This document shows positions 53,483-63,054 of a stretch of 64,000 nt of DNA, piece by piece. The position numbers and the translations under genes are program-made. The notes beneath the pieces are model-generated. The model did no database searches. It saw nothing but the letters and a program-made list of their open reading frames with translations, and was not told the DNA's origin. The number at the start of each line of letters is the position of its first letter. Within the stretch, counting starts at the first letter, position 1. The stretch is from Gimesia alba (GTDB taxonomy: Bacteria; Planctomycetota; Planctomycetia; Planctomycetales; Planctomycetaceae): positions 2,521,546 through 2,585,545 of the forward strand of contig NZ_CP036269.1 of NCBI RefSeq assembly GCF_007744675.1, read 5' to 3'.

Positions 53483-54343
53483 ATGGAAGGCTTGCTGGAA
53501 CAGATTGATCCGCTGAATGCGCGGCAGTTTTATATTGCGGTGAAGCGTCTGGCCGACAGCTTGAGCTATGGAACCGACCGGTCTCCTTTTCTCGGCTCGG
53601 GGCTCGAATTCTTTCAGTCGCGGCCTTACCAGGAAGGAGATCCGATCAAAAGCATCGACTGGCGGGTGACCGCCCGCACCGGGAAGCTTTATATCAAAGA
53701 GTACGAAACTCCCAAGCGGCTCCCCTGTTATCTGCTGATCGATACGTCCGCCTCGATGATGATCAGTTCCACTGCGAAAAGTAAATACGCGCTGGCTCTG
53801 CATATTGCGGGAGGACTTGCATTCGCGTGCCTGGAGCGAGTCAGTCCGGTCGGCGTCTTGGGAGTCGGCGAAACCGATTTTCGCATTCACCCCAGCCTGT
53901 CGAAAGATCAGGTCATGCAGTGGCTGGTGCGTTTAAGACGCTTTCGCTACGACGAACAGACGACGTTGGGACAGAGAGTTGCTGAATTCAGTCCGAGCCT
54001 GAAAAACCGGGCGCTGATCATTGTTCTCTCTGATCTACATGACCCGCGCGCCGTGCCGGCTCTCAAACAACTTTCGCAAGTTCATGACACAGTGGTCATT
54101 CAGTTTCGCGATCCCGCAGAAGTCCATTTGAAAGGCGCGGGGCTGATGCGGGCTCAGGAAGCAGAAACAGGCGCTGATTTTGTCACCCACGGGCGACAGA
54201 ACTGGCTCGATCAGGAACAGATCGATTTTCAGTTGAAACGGAGCGGCATTGACCATCTGCTGATCGAGACGGATGAGCCGTTTGTGCCTCAGTTGCGTCA
54301 GTTCTTTTCGGCACGCGATATTCTCTCACGAGGGAGCCGTTAA
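53483..54343 (+). CDS. DUF58 domain-containing protein
   Basis: 286 residues. The DUF58 signature runs through about 38-75: SGLEFFQSRPYQEGDPIK then SIDWRVTARTGKLYIKEYE. A VWA-like fold follows with LIDTSASM at about 88-95 and IIVLSDLHDPR near 175. There is no membrane helix, unlike many longer DUF58 proteins. Its stop codon overlaps the next start (TAATG), so the two are coupled. DUF58 proteins are regular partners of MoxR ATPases. Confidence 0.93.
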   Translation: MEGLLEQIDPLNARQFYIAVKRLADSLSYGTDRSPFLGSGLEFFQSRPYQEGDPIKSIDWRVTARTGKLYIKEYETPKRLPCYLLIDTSASMMISSTAKSKYALALHIAGGLAFACLERVSPVGVLGVGETDFRIHPSLSKDQVMQWLVRLRRFRYDEQTTLGQRVAEFSPSLKNRALIIVLSDLHDPRAVPALKQLSQVHDTVVIQFRDPAEVHLKGAGLMRAQEAETGADFVTHGRQNWLDQEQIDFQLKRSGIDHLLIETDEPFVPQLRQFFSARDILSRGSR

Positions 54344-55203
54344 TGCCCGGGAAACAGAAACGAAATCGCCTGTTGGATCTGATGCGTATTTTCGCTGGGC
54401 TCGCGTTCTGCCTTGTCTACGCGCAAGCTGGATTCGCGGGGAGTCAATCGACGGCCTCGGTCGGAATGTCCGCACGCATCGAAGAAGTCATTCTGCCGGG
54501 TTCAGAGCTGCAGGTGAAAAAGATCGTAGACGGCGATCCGATTATTTTACGAATCATCAGCACGCATCCCCACGGGCCGGACATGTTCCGGTATGAACTG
54601 GAATATTATGGTTTGCAGCCGGGTGAATATAATCTCGCCGATTTTCTGGAACGCAAAGATGGGACACCTCTCGGTGAAGTCTCCGCTGTTCCCGTGCAGG
54701 TGGAATCGATTCTGGCTGCGGACCGGGTCGAGCCGAACAGTCCTGATGCGGTTTCCATTCCCCGGATTGGCGGATATCGATTCTGGATGACGCTGATTTT
54801 CATCATGTGGGGAGTGGGAGTGTTCTTGATTGTGTTCGCCAGACGGAAGACTGCTGCAGAGGGAGAGGAACACCAGCAGCCTCCCCCCACCTTATCGGAG
54901 CGACTCCAGCCGATGGTGGAGAAGGCGATTTCGGGAGAATTGAGCAATTCGCAAATGGCGGAACTGGAGATGATGCTGGTCGCCTTCTGGCGTAAGCGGT
55001 TGCAGCTGGAACAGACAGACGTTGCCGAGGTCACACAAATATTGAAACAACACAAAGAAGCCGGCCCGTTGCTTCAGCAGTTGGAAATTCTGCTGCATCA
55101 GCCGGATGCAAATCAGGAAGTGAATGTCGCTCAGATGCTGGAGCCCTATCAACATCTACCGGCGGAAGCTTTAGATGAGGAATTGGCGGCACTGGCATCC
55201 TGA
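54343..55203 (+). CDS. Membrane-anchored protein of the MoxR/Bat-like operon
   Basis: 286 residues. A signal or anchor helix is at about 13-30, then a beta-rich extracytoplasmic domain of about 110 residues, a transmembrane helix at about 148-165 (FWMTLIFIMWGVGVFLIVF), and a cytoplasmic helical tail of about 120 residues rich in Gln, Glu and Leu. I recognise no named domain. The beta domain followed by a single helix resembles the layout of small BatD-like proteins, which is inference. It begins on the stop codon of the DUF58 gene, and 107 bases separate it from the VWA gene. Confidence 0.78.
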   Translation: MPGKQKRNRLLDLMRIFAGLAFCLVYAQAGFAGSQSTASVGMSARIEEVILPGSELQVKKIVDGDPIILRIISTHPHGPDMFRYELEYYGLQPGEYNLADFLERKDGTPLGEVSAVPVQVESILAADRVEPNSPDAVSIPRIGGYRFWMTLIFIMWGVGVFLIVFARRKTAAEGEEHQQPPPTLSERLQPMVEKAISGELSNSQMAELEMMLVAFWRKRLQLEQTDVAEVTQILKQHKEAGPLLQQLEILLHQPDANQEVNVAQMLEPYQHLPAEALDEELAALAS

Positions 55204-55310
55204 ATGGGAAGCCGATGGAATTAACAGTTGCTATTGAAAAGGAGACCGGGGGATTGCCCCGTTATGATTAAAATGGAACATGGTTTTCTTATGTCAGGTC
55301 ATCAGACGCG

Positions 55311-56231
55311 ATGAGTTTCACTCACCCCTGGATACTTCTGTTTTTAATCTTTCCGATCTTGCTGCTGACCTGGGTCTGGCGGCGGGAAGGGGGGCGTGTC
55401 GTGATGCCGTTTGACCATGGTACTCAATCGCGCGGACGAGGCTGGGGTACGGCTGTTAATTTTGCACAGTCAATACCGGCACTGTTGCTGGCGGTAGTGG
55501 TGCTGATTCTGGCAGGACCTCAGCAGTTGAGTGCACCGAAATCCAGACGCGTGCTCACGAATATCGAACTTTGTGTCGATGTCTCCGGCAGTATGACGTC
55601 TTCATTTGGAGAAGGCACACGCTACGATGCATCGATGGCCGCGATCAATAAATTTCTTGATTATCGTGAAGGTGATGCCTTCGGACTGACATTTTTCGGC
55701 AACGAAGTACTGCATTGGGTGCCTCTGACCACCGATGTTTCCGCCATCAAATGCGCGCCTCCATTTATGGACCCAACCAGTCCCGGGCATCCATACTGGC
55801 TGGGAGGCACGTCGATCGGGAAAGCCTTGCGCGCGTGTCGGGAGGTTCTGATCTCACGTGAAGAAGGAGACCGGATGATTGTACTCGTTTCTGATGGCTA
55901 CAGTTTCGATTTGAGTAACGGACAGGATCTGGAAATTGCCGCGAAGTTGAAAGAAGACGGGATCGTGGTTTATGCGATTCATATCGCCTCCAGCGAGGTT
56001 CCCGGCTCTGTTGTCAATATCACCGGTTTGACAGGGGGCGAAGTCTTTGAGCCGGAAAATCCAACGGCACTCGAAACTGTATTCCAACATATCGACAAAA
56101 TGCAGGAAACGCGGATGGAACGGACGGCGGCAGAATCGATGGATGATTTTTATCCCTATAGTCTGGCTGGTTTGATTCTGCTGGGCAGCAGCACACTTTC
56201 TTTATTCGGATTGAGGTACACCCCTTGGTAG
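55311..56231 (+). CDS. VWA domain-containing membrane protein, BatA-like
   Basis: 306 residues. Two N-terminal transmembrane helices (about 7-22 and 50-69) are followed by a von Willebrand A domain with the metal-ion site DVSGS (D90, S92, S94), the LGGTSIGKALRAC region carrying the Thr, and VLVSDG with the Asp. A C-terminal helix is at about 287-303. This arrangement is that of BatA/BatB proteins. The last seven bases overlap the TTG start of the next VWA gene. Confidence 0.92.
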   Translation: MSFTHPWILLFLIFPILLLTWVWRREGGRVVMPFDHGTQSRGRGWGTAVNFAQSIPALLLAVVVLILAGPQQLSAPKSRRVLTNIELCVDVSGSMTSSFGEGTRYDASMAAINKFLDYREGDAFGLTFFGNEVLHWVPLTTDVSAIKCAPPFMDPTSPGHPYWLGGTSIGKALRACREVLISREEGDRMIVLVSDGYSFDLSNGQDLEIAAKLKEDGIVVYAIHIASSEVPGSVVNITGLTGGEVFEPENPTALETVFQHIDKMQETRMERTAAESMDDFYPYSLAGLILLGSSTLSLFGLRYTPW

Positions 56232-57262
56232 CGGAACTGGCGGCACTTGTTGTGTTGGTGATTGCCATTGGAGCAGAACAGCTCCATTCCCGGCGCGTCA
56301 GGCGGATTGCGCCGCTGGTGTTCGGTCCTGATGCGCAGCCCGCTCACTGGGCCCGGTTTGCTCCCGCGCTTCGCGTGCTGACGCTGACAGCGCTCTCTTG
56401 GGGACTGGTGACCTTAATGCTGTTGCCCCCGAAAATTCATGTGGCGGAAACGATCGAGGATGATGAAATGAAGCATCTGCTGATTGTGCTTGATGTCTCT
56501 CCCAGTATGCGGCTCGAAGATGCCGGCACGGAGAAAGATCAATCTCGCATGAAGCGGGCGGCGGTGATCATGAATTCATTTTTCCAGCGAGCCAATATGA
56601 ATCGCTATCGTACCAGTGTGGTCGCCGTCTATAACGCAGCCAAACGGGTTGTCGAAGAAACAAAAGATCTGGAAGTGATTCGGAACATTTTTAATGACCT
56701 GCCAATGCATCATGCGTTTGTATCCGGCGAGACCGACCTGTTTTCCGGCTTGAAAGAAGCCCGCGAATTATCAAAACCATGGAATCCCCGCAGTACCACG
56801 CTCTTATTGATCAGCGATGGAGATACGGTTCCCGGCGTGGGCATGCCGAAAATGCCCGTCTCGATCGCGAATACCGTTGTGATTGGTGTCGGCGATTCAC
56901 TCAAGGGATCGTTCATTAACGGCCATCATTCACGGCAGGATGTCTCGACATTGCGGCAGATGGCAATCCGCTTAAACGGAACCTATCACAACGGAAATGA
57001 AAAACATCTCAGTACCGATCTGATTGACCAACTGGCAGTCGGCGGTGAAGAGAATCCGTTCGAAAAACTGACCCGTCGCGAATATGCTCTGGCGATCTGC
57101 GGCTTGTCTGCTTTGATTTATGCACTCTTGCCCTGGTTGCTCCATCATTGGGGAACCGGCTGGAAACCTGGTGTCTTAACGAGTCGAAACAACAGGGAGA
57201 AGTCCCGTCGAATGTCGGACCGCTCCCAAAATTCAAAACAATTACACCCGTCGGCCTCATGA
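56225..57262 (+). CDS. VWA domain-containing membrane protein, BatB-like, TTG start
   Basis: 345 residues. The TTG at 56225 lies inside the end of the preceding VWA gene; no ATG precedes the first helix, so the unusual start is accepted. Helices are at about 3-18 and 50-67, and a VWA domain follows with DVSPS (D90, S92, S94), the same spacing from the N-terminus as in the upstream gene. SGETDLFSGLKEA carries the Thr and LLISDGD the Asp. A C-terminal helix is at about 285-303, followed by a basic Ser/Arg tail. The paired VWA genes look like an ancient duplication. Confidence 0.9.
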   Translation: MVAELAALVVLVIAIGAEQLHSRRVRRIAPLVFGPDAQPAHWARFAPALRVLTLTALSWGLVTLMLLPPKIHVAETIEDDEMKHLLIVLDVSPSMRLEDAGTEKDQSRMKRAAVIMNSFFQRANMNRYRTSVVAVYNAAKRVVEETKDLEVIRNIFNDLPMHHAFVSGETDLFSGLKEARELSKPWNPRSTTLLLISDGDTVPGVGMPKMPVSIANTVVIGVGDSLKGSFINGHHSRQDVSTLRQMAIRLNGTYHNGNEKHLSTDLIDQLAVGGEENPFEKLTRREYALAICGLSALIYALLPWLLHHWGTGWKPGVLTSRNNREKSRRMSDRSQNSKQLHPSAS

Positions 57263-57337
57263 CCGTCGGGAAAACGGAAACAGGAAACGTAATTTAACTG
57301 TCGCGCAATTGGATCTGATTGCAGGAAGGAAAGTCCA

Positions 57338-58063
57338 ATGAGAATCATGCTGCTACTCTGCTGGGGATTGGTTCCTTGTTTTTTAGGAGCTTATCATTAT
57401 GGACCAGGTCAGGCACAGCTAAAGCTTGATGACGTGGATCAGAGGATCAAGGCTGCACAAGCAGCAGGCAAGCAGGGAGACTGGGACCAGGCGGTTCAGC
57501 TCTATAACGATGCGCTGCCTCTGGTTCCCGCCGATCGAGTGAAAGAAGCACAGAAATTACGGCTGGAACGGAATAAGGCCATGATGTTGAACGGGCAGCT
57601 TCCCGATGCCTACCTCGACCTGCAGGCCCTGTTAGACGAACTTCAAGCAGAACCCCAGCCCGATGCAGAACTGCTCAAAGAGACGCGTTCCGCAATGGCC
57701 AATGCGGAATATTATGTGACCTGGACCTTACGGCTCGAGGGAGTCGGCAAAGAAGGTTGGGAACCGATTATCGAATCAGCGCGTCAAAATTATCGTATGC
57801 TGGCAGAGAACGCGGCTGAGTCAGGAAAGTCAGACGAATTAAAAGAGCAGCAGGAAAATCTGGAAGCCGTCATTCGACTGGCCAATCTGGATCTGACTGA
57901 CTTGCAGGGAATGCCGATTCCCAGGCAATGTAAATGCAAGGGCTGTTGCAACGGTGTCTGTAACGGCAATAAAAAGAGCAAGAAAAAAGGAGGCGGGAAG
58001 AAAAAGCCCAAAGATCATCGGGGCGCAAGCTCTGGTCCGCCGCCTGACAAGCGAGGTTCATAA
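57338..58063 (+). CDS. Exported TPR protein with a Cys/Lys-rich tail
   Basis: 241 residues. A short signal (MRIMLLLCWGLVPCFLGA) is followed by TPR-like helices (IKAAQAAGKQGDWDQAVQLYNDALPLVP, residues about 35-62, and a second pair near 80-110). The end is unusual: CKCKGCCNGVC at about 204-214 is followed by a strongly basic Lys/Gly stretch and a Ser/Pro tail. In Bat operons a TPR gene (BatC/BatE type) follows the VWA genes, which fits this position. GGAAGGAAAG lies about 8 bases upstream. The Cys cluster could bind metal or form disulfides, which is inference. Confidence 0.78.
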   Translation: MRIMLLLCWGLVPCFLGAYHYGPGQAQLKLDDVDQRIKAAQAAGKQGDWDQAVQLYNDALPLVPADRVKEAQKLRLERNKAMMLNGQLPDAYLDLQALLDELQAEPQPDAELLKETRSAMANAEYYVTWTLRLEGVGKEGWEPIIESARQNYRMLAENAAESGKSDELKEQQENLEAVIRLANLDLTDLQGMPIPRQCKCKGCCNGVCNGNKKSKKKGGGKKKPKDHRGASSGPPPDKRGS

Positions 58064-58146
58064 GAGCCACAGTCGATTTTGGTTGATTTTACTCCCGAAG
58101 AGAATGCTTCTATTTATTTGATTCTGTACTAAAAAGGTGACTAGCG

Positions 58147-61100
58147 ATGCAGCGACTTCATTTCGCTCTTTCGATCACATCCGCTCTATTCCTGGTTGTC
58201 GGGAATTCCAATCTCTGTTCCGCCCAGGGGCGAGCCGTCACTTCCTCAGGGCAGGTGATCAGTGTGCCGTCACCAGCGTATGCGGCACCCTCTAGTGCGG
58301 TGCCGGCCCAGGCAGCAGTCAGGGGCACGTCAACTTCCAGTGCGTCATCCAGCTCGGCACAAGCTTCGTCTGCTGATGCGCAGGAAACAGCGCATCAGCA
58401 GAAGCGACTGGCGGCGATTAAAAAGTTAAAGTTTGATCGACGCTCATCGGCCATCATCAAAGTCTGGGCCACTCCCACGGAGAAGAAAGCCGAAACGAAT
58501 TCAGAGAAGTCCACGAGCTCGGATCAACCTCTCGTTGCAGAGCGCCCTCTGACTCCGGAACAGCAGAAAGCAGCTGATAAAAAGGCACTGCAGCAGAAGC
58601 TGGATGCCGAGTTGAAAGCGTTTGAAGAACAACTGAAAACTCTACAGCAGGACGTCACACTCGGAAAGTGGAGTCAAGTCAAAGTGTTCTTCAAGTCACT
58701 CCCGAAAGAAGAGTCGAAGGCACTCTATCTGCAACTGCTGACGTCACTACAGAATCCGGTACGGCCCTCCGGTTCGCGTTATCCACAGTTGGCGGAAAAG
58801 AATGTCATCACCGTTGACGATTTTTTTGAACTGGCGGCACTATTACAGGTAGTGGCGTCTGAGAACGTTGACACGGATAAGCAGGATGCGTCAAAAAAGC
58901 CGGAAGGCTCTGACAGCTCCGCGCCGTTGAAACAGAAAGATCCTTTATTCACTCAGTTGGCTGGCGTGTTTCGCATCTCGATGCAAAGCGGGTTTTCCAT
59001 TCAGGAGTATCTGAACCGCTTTCGGGAAATGCATCAAACGACGCCTGAAAAAAAGTCGAAAGCAGCTTCCGAGAAAACTTTGCTGACGAAGCGTCAGATC
59101 GCCCGACTCCTGGCCGATTCCGGGCAGGCCCAGTATCTGGCGGAGTTTCTGCCTGGTCTCGATGAGGCTATCAAACAGGATGATCGTGAAGCACTCAATT
59201 TATTGTCGCGGTATTATCTTGCACTTCCCCAGCATGAGAAGCGGAACGAACATCTGGAAAACGCATGGACGGCTCTGCAGGCAGTCCTTGCAGTTGGTGA
59301 GATCAGTCCGTCTGAAAAGGAAGAAGCGTTGAAGCGTGCGGTGGAATTGACGCCACGGATTAAAGAGGAATTAGGACAAGCCTGGCTGAATGAAAGTTTC
59401 AGTAAGCGTCCCGAACGCGGCAAAGAAATTCTTTCGACCATTGGTTCCGCCGTCGCCACCGGACTGCAGACGCAGACCAGTAACACTCAGTTTCGGTTGA
59501 AGGGTCTGGAGCTTCAGAAAACCGCCGTTGATGCCCTGCTGGCTGCAGCTCCCGAACAGGCTAGTGAGTGGCAGCCGACTTTACAGATGATGGCAGTCAA
59601 CTGGTTACGGGAAGCGCAAACCTCTCAGACCTATGATTACTCCACCAGTCGGGGACGGATGATGCAACGGGATTATTACGGAAACTACTATTATTCCAGT
59701 AGTATATCGATGCAACCTCAAATGTCGCGGTCGAATCGAATCCGGGCGATTGAGACGGGGAAAATTCTCGAACTGATTCCAAACGAGAAATGGATGGCAC
59801 TCATTGAGCCATCACTGCATCTGCAATTCATGACCACTATCTCCCAACTGTACCTGAAAGTCGAAGAAGAAGACGAAGCGTTCCCCTATATTGAAAAGCT
59901 GGCGCCCCTTGATCCGCGTGCGGCGAAGTCTCAGGTCGAGCAGTTTTTACGCGTCTGGACGAAAAACCATAATCCTAATTCCGAACGACAGCGGACCAGC
60001 ATCTATATGTTTTCGTGGGGGTTTAATCAGCGTGCGCAGGGAATTCCGCTGACACGTTCGAAACAGGTGCGTAATCTGGAAGAACTCGCAAAGTGGTTGC
60101 AACGCATCAATGAACTGCCCATCGAACCGATTGATGAGAAACTCATCACGCAGGCGTTCACACAGGTGCATAGTTCCGCAGAAGTGTATCAGCTGGACGC
60201 GATTGAAAAAATCTACGGAACCGTGGATGGACTGAGTCCCGATACGCTGGCGTCTCTGATTCAAACGATGAGAACAAACCTGGGGAAAGTCTGGCGTTTA
60301 CCCGCGACCCAGAAGGCGGCGAAAACGAATCGCAAACAGAAAGACATTGAACGTGAAGTCTTGCAAGGGTATGCCACCGCTCAACAGGTTCTGGGGAAAG
60401 CGATTCAGAAATATCCGAAGTCCTGGTCCGTTCAGCTTGCCAAAGCGGCTCTGGATCATGATGCAAATGAATTTCAGCAGGAGTTGAACCGTACCACAGA
60501 ATTTTCCGAGCGACGACAGATTTCACTGGACGGATTTCAGAAGGCAGCGAAGCTTTATGCCGCCGAGGTGACGACACTCGAGGAGGAAAAACAGGAATCG
60601 ACGGTTTATGAAACCTGGTTCTACGCCAGCCTGGGCGCACCTGACTTGGGCAAGATTTCGAATACCTCCGTATCAGATCCGACGCAGTTTCCTTTAATCC
60701 GCGAGGCGATTGAAGGACTGCCTGGAGAAATTGCGAAACGGCACATGGATCAGTTTGCAAATTCTCTGTTTGTGCGGCTTAGTGCGCTGAACCCCGGTGT
60801 CAAATTCCGTTATCTCAAAGCCGGTTTTGAGATTGTGGGAGACCATGAACAGGCGCGGGAAGCCAAGAAGGTCTACGATTATTACAAGGACCTCGTGACC
60901 GAAATCAAGCTGGAAGCCGAGATTGATGGTTCCGATGTAGTAGGGCACGGCGAACCGTTTGGTCTATTTGTCAATCTGCGTCATACCAAAGAGATTGAGC
61001 GCGAGTCGGGTGGATTTGCCAAGTATCTGCAAAACCAGAATCAAGGAGGCTATTATTACTATAATTATGGTCGTCCTTTGGAAAACTACCGCGATAAATT

Positions 61101-62082
61101 TGAGGAAGCAGCCAAACTGGCATTGGAAGAACATTTCGAAATTCGCTCGATTACGTTTCAGAGCGAAGACGTGCATTCCCGGGCAACGGAAAAGTATGGC
61201 TGGCGCGTGACGCCTTATGCCTACCTCTTATTGAAGCCGAAAGGACCAGAAGTCGATAAGATTCCGAGCCTGACCCTCGATATGGATTTCATGGATACGT
61301 CGGGCTATGCCGTGATTCCGGTCAGTTCACCGCCGCTACCCATTGATGCCGCGCCGGAGCAGGGGGATCTGCGACCTTTTAAGAAACTGCAAATCACACA
61401 GACCCTTGATGAACGCGAAGCCAAAGAGGGAAAACTCAAACTGGAAGTCCGTGCGACCGGGGTCGGGTTGATTCCCGATCTGGATCAGATTGTGGATTTA
61501 AAACCAAAAGAATTTGAGATCACTTCGATTGAAAATGAAGGGGTTTCCGTTTCACAGTTTGATAAAACAGGCCCAGAAAACGCGGTCAATTCAGAACGCA
61601 TCTGGATGGTTTCGATGGAAGCCCGGCCGGACCTGACGAAGCACCCGGAATCATTCTCGTTTGGGTTACCGAAACTGAAGGAACACGAAGTCACCTACCA
61701 GCGTTTCGACGATGCGGATCTGGTGTCTGTTGAACCGGAAATCATGTTGCAACAGGAATACGGCACTCCGGAACGATCCTGGATTCTGCCGATCACGGGC
61801 GTGGTCGCCGTTCTGTTGTTGATTCTGATTATTTTCAAATTGAGTACTCGAAAACCGCAAACCGTGACGGCGGCCCGTTACCAGGTTCCGGAACACATTA
61901 CGCCGTTTACCGTCCTGGGGCTTCTGAAAGACATTGAACGCAATAATGGTTTAAGTCCTGCAGGGAAACAGGAACTGGGAGTCTCGATTTCCCGGCTGGA
62001 ACATTATTACTTCGAAGCTCCGAAAGGTGAAGAACCCGATTTGAACGAGGTCGTCCATCGCTGGGTCAACCAGGCAGACTGA
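58147..62082 (+). CDS. Very large membrane-anchored protein ending the Bat-like operon
   Basis: 1311 residues. The signal peptide ends near LCSAQG. An Ala/Ser/Gln low-complexity stretch follows (about 35-85), then a long mostly helical region with repeat-like helices, and Tyr-rich patches at about 515-525 (GNYYYSSS) and 965-975 (GGYYYYNYG). A beta-rich part begins near 920 (IKLEAEIDGSDVVGHGEPFGL) and resembles the protein-interaction beta domains of BatD-like proteins. One transmembrane helix is at about 1213-1233, and a cytoplasmic tail of about 75 residues ends in LGVSISRLEHYYFE. I recognise no named domain. It is the last gene of the operon, 83 bases after the TPR gene, and faces a convergent gene. 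Confidence 0.78.
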   Translation: MQRLHFALSITSALFLVVGNSNLCSAQGRAVTSSGQVISVPSPAYAAPSSAVPAQAAVRGTSTSSASSSSAQASSADAQETAHQQKRLAAIKKLKFDRRSSAIIKVWATPTEKKAETNSEKSTSSDQPLVAERPLTPEQQKAADKKALQQKLDAELKAFEEQLKTLQQDVTLGKWSQVKVFFKSLPKEESKALYLQLLTSLQNPVRPSGSRYPQLAEKNVITVDDFFELAALLQVVASENVDTDKQDASKKPEGSDSSAPLKQKDPLFTQLAGVFRISMQSGFSIQEYLNRFREMHQTTPEKKSKAASEKTLLTKRQIARLLADSGQAQYLAEFLPGLDEAIKQDDREALNLLSRYYLALPQHEKRNEHLENAWTALQAVLAVGEISPSEKEEALKRAVELTPRIKEELGQAWLNESFSKRPERGKEILSTIGSAVATGLQTQTSNTQFRLKGLELQKTAVDALLAAAPEQASEWQPTLQMMAVNWLREAQTSQTYDYSTSRGRMMQRDYYGNYYYSSSISMQPQMSRSNRIRAIETGKILELIPNEKWMALIEPSLHLQFMTTISQLYLKVEEEDEAFPYIEKLAPLDPRAAKSQVEQFLRVWTKNHNPNSERQRTSIYMFSWGFNQRAQGIPLTRSKQVRNLEELAKWLQRINELPIEPIDEKLITQAFTQVHSSAEVYQLDAIEKIYGTVDGLSPDTLASLIQTMRTNLGKVWRLPATQKAAKTNRKQKDIEREVLQGYATAQQVLGKAIQKYPKSWSVQLAKAALDHDANEFQQELNRTTEFSERRQISLDGFQKAAKLYAAEVTTLEEEKQESTVYETWFYASLGAPDLGKISNTSVSDPTQFPLIREAIEGLPGEIAKRHMDQFANSLFVRLSALNPGVKFRYLKAGFEIVGDHEQAREAKKVYDYYKDLVTEIKLEAEIDGSDVVGHGEPFGLFVNLRHTKEIERESGGFAKYLQNQNQGGYYYYNYGRPLENYRDKFEEAAKLALEEHFEIRSITFQSEDVHSRATEKYGWRVTPYAYLLLKPKGPEVDKIPSLTLDMDFMDTSGYAVIPVSSPPLPIDAAPEQGDLRPFKKLQITQTLDEREAKEGKLKLEVRATGVGLIPDLDQIVDLKPKEFEITSIENEGVSVSQFDKTGPENAVNSERIWMVSMEARPDLTKHPESFSFGLPKLKEHEVTYQRFDDADLVSVEPEIMLQQEYGTPERSWILPITGVVAVLLLILIIFKLSTRKPQTVTAARYQVPEHITPFTVLGLLKDIERNNGLSPAGKQELGVSISRLEHYYFEAPKGEEPDLNEVVHRWVNQAD

Positions 62083-62090
62083 TACCTCGT

Positions 62091-62915
62091 TTAGCGGTTG
62101 TTAGAACTGATGAGTGCTTCTTTTGCCGCTCGTGACATCGCTTTGATTTCCAACTCGCGTTTCAAAGCCGCGCTGCGGCTGGCTTGTGTTTCGTGATACT
62201 CAATGCTGACGGGAAGACGACTGCGGGTATAGCGGGCACCCGTTCCCGTGTTGTGCTGCTGACATCTGCGGGTCAAGTCTGTCGTGATGCCCGTGTATAA
62301 GGAACGATCAGCACACCGGAGGATATAGACAAACCAGACCGTGGGAGTCTCCGCCGAGCGGTCATTTTTTAGTTCGGCTTCTGCCAATCCCATAGCGTTC
62401 AAATCGATTGGCAAATGAAGCATCCTTTGAAATGCTTCATTGGGCGTGCAGTAACTATCCGATTTCTTTTCGACAATGGCGGATGTTAGGTAATCATTCA
62501 GTTCATAGCTGACTTCCAGCAGAGGAATTTGTTGTTCAATTAAAAGATCTTGTGCGTATTCAACCAGCAGATTCATCGAACTGGTGACAGAATGATTCAA
62601 GGCTTTGGCAAACTGAATGGATTCTCTTTCGGATGCAATGAATTTTTCGAATGTCTGTTGATGAGTATCAGCGGCTGTGAAGTCCCGGATACAGTTCAAG
62701 GCACATTCTGTGAACTGTCTTTGGTTAGTGATTCCTTTGCCGGTCATCAGGCAGGAATAAAGGGACTTTGTGTTGCTCAGCAAGATATATTGGCGGCGAT
62801 CGGCAGTAAACAGGCGACAGGACCAGTCTGCAAAAGGATTCTGGTTTAAGGGTCGGAGAGTCAGTGTTCCCGTTTTAATTTTCTGGTTGAGTTTATGGGA
62901 AAGGCGAAAGATCAT
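62091..62915 (-). CDS. DUF6933-like domain fused to a GIY-YIG endonuclease domain
   Basis: 274 residues from the ATG at 62915, chosen because the N-terminal domain begins there (MIFRLSHKLNQKIKTGTL); the frame extends 13 codons to a TTG. The first about 170 residues match the DUF6933 type: FADWSCRLFTADRRQYILLSN and TKSLYSCLMTGKGI. Residues about 190-270 are a GIY-YIG domain of the short UPF0213/YhbQ type: VWFVYILRCADRSLYTGITTD with the catalytic Tyr pair, DLTRRCQQHNTGTGARYTRSR, and the Glu-containing helix RSAALKRELEIKAMSRAAKEALI. The two domains are in one uninterrupted frame. Its 3' end is 8 bases from the convergent Bat-like operon. Target unknown. Confidence 0.82.
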   Translation of the reverse strand: MIFRLSHKLNQKIKTGTLTLRPLNQNPFADWSCRLFTADRRQYILLSNTKSLYSCLMTGKGITNQRQFTECALNCIRDFTAADTHQQTFEKFIASERESIQFAKALNHSVTSSMNLLVEYAQDLLIEQQIPLLEVSYELNDYLTSAIVEKKSDSYCTPNEAFQRMLHLPIDLNAMGLAEAELKNDRSAETPTVWFVYILRCADRSLYTGITTDLTRRCQQHNTGTGARYTRSRLPVSIEYHETQASRSAALKRELEIKAMSRAAKEALISSNNR

Positions 62916-63054
62916 TTTGTCACTACCGATTTCATCTGATACTTTAGGCTGCAATTATGGTATCTTGCGATGAATTCCATTGAGAATCAATCCAAACATG
63001 AATTTCGATGTGAAAGCAGCTTTACTTTTTTACGTTTGATGCAAGGGCAACCCA

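Noticed and set aside
55247-55261. GC-rich hairpin CGGGG-N5-CCCCG ahead of the first VWA gene, considered as a terminator
   Set aside because: The stem has only five pairs and no T-run follows; it lies within what looks like one operon.
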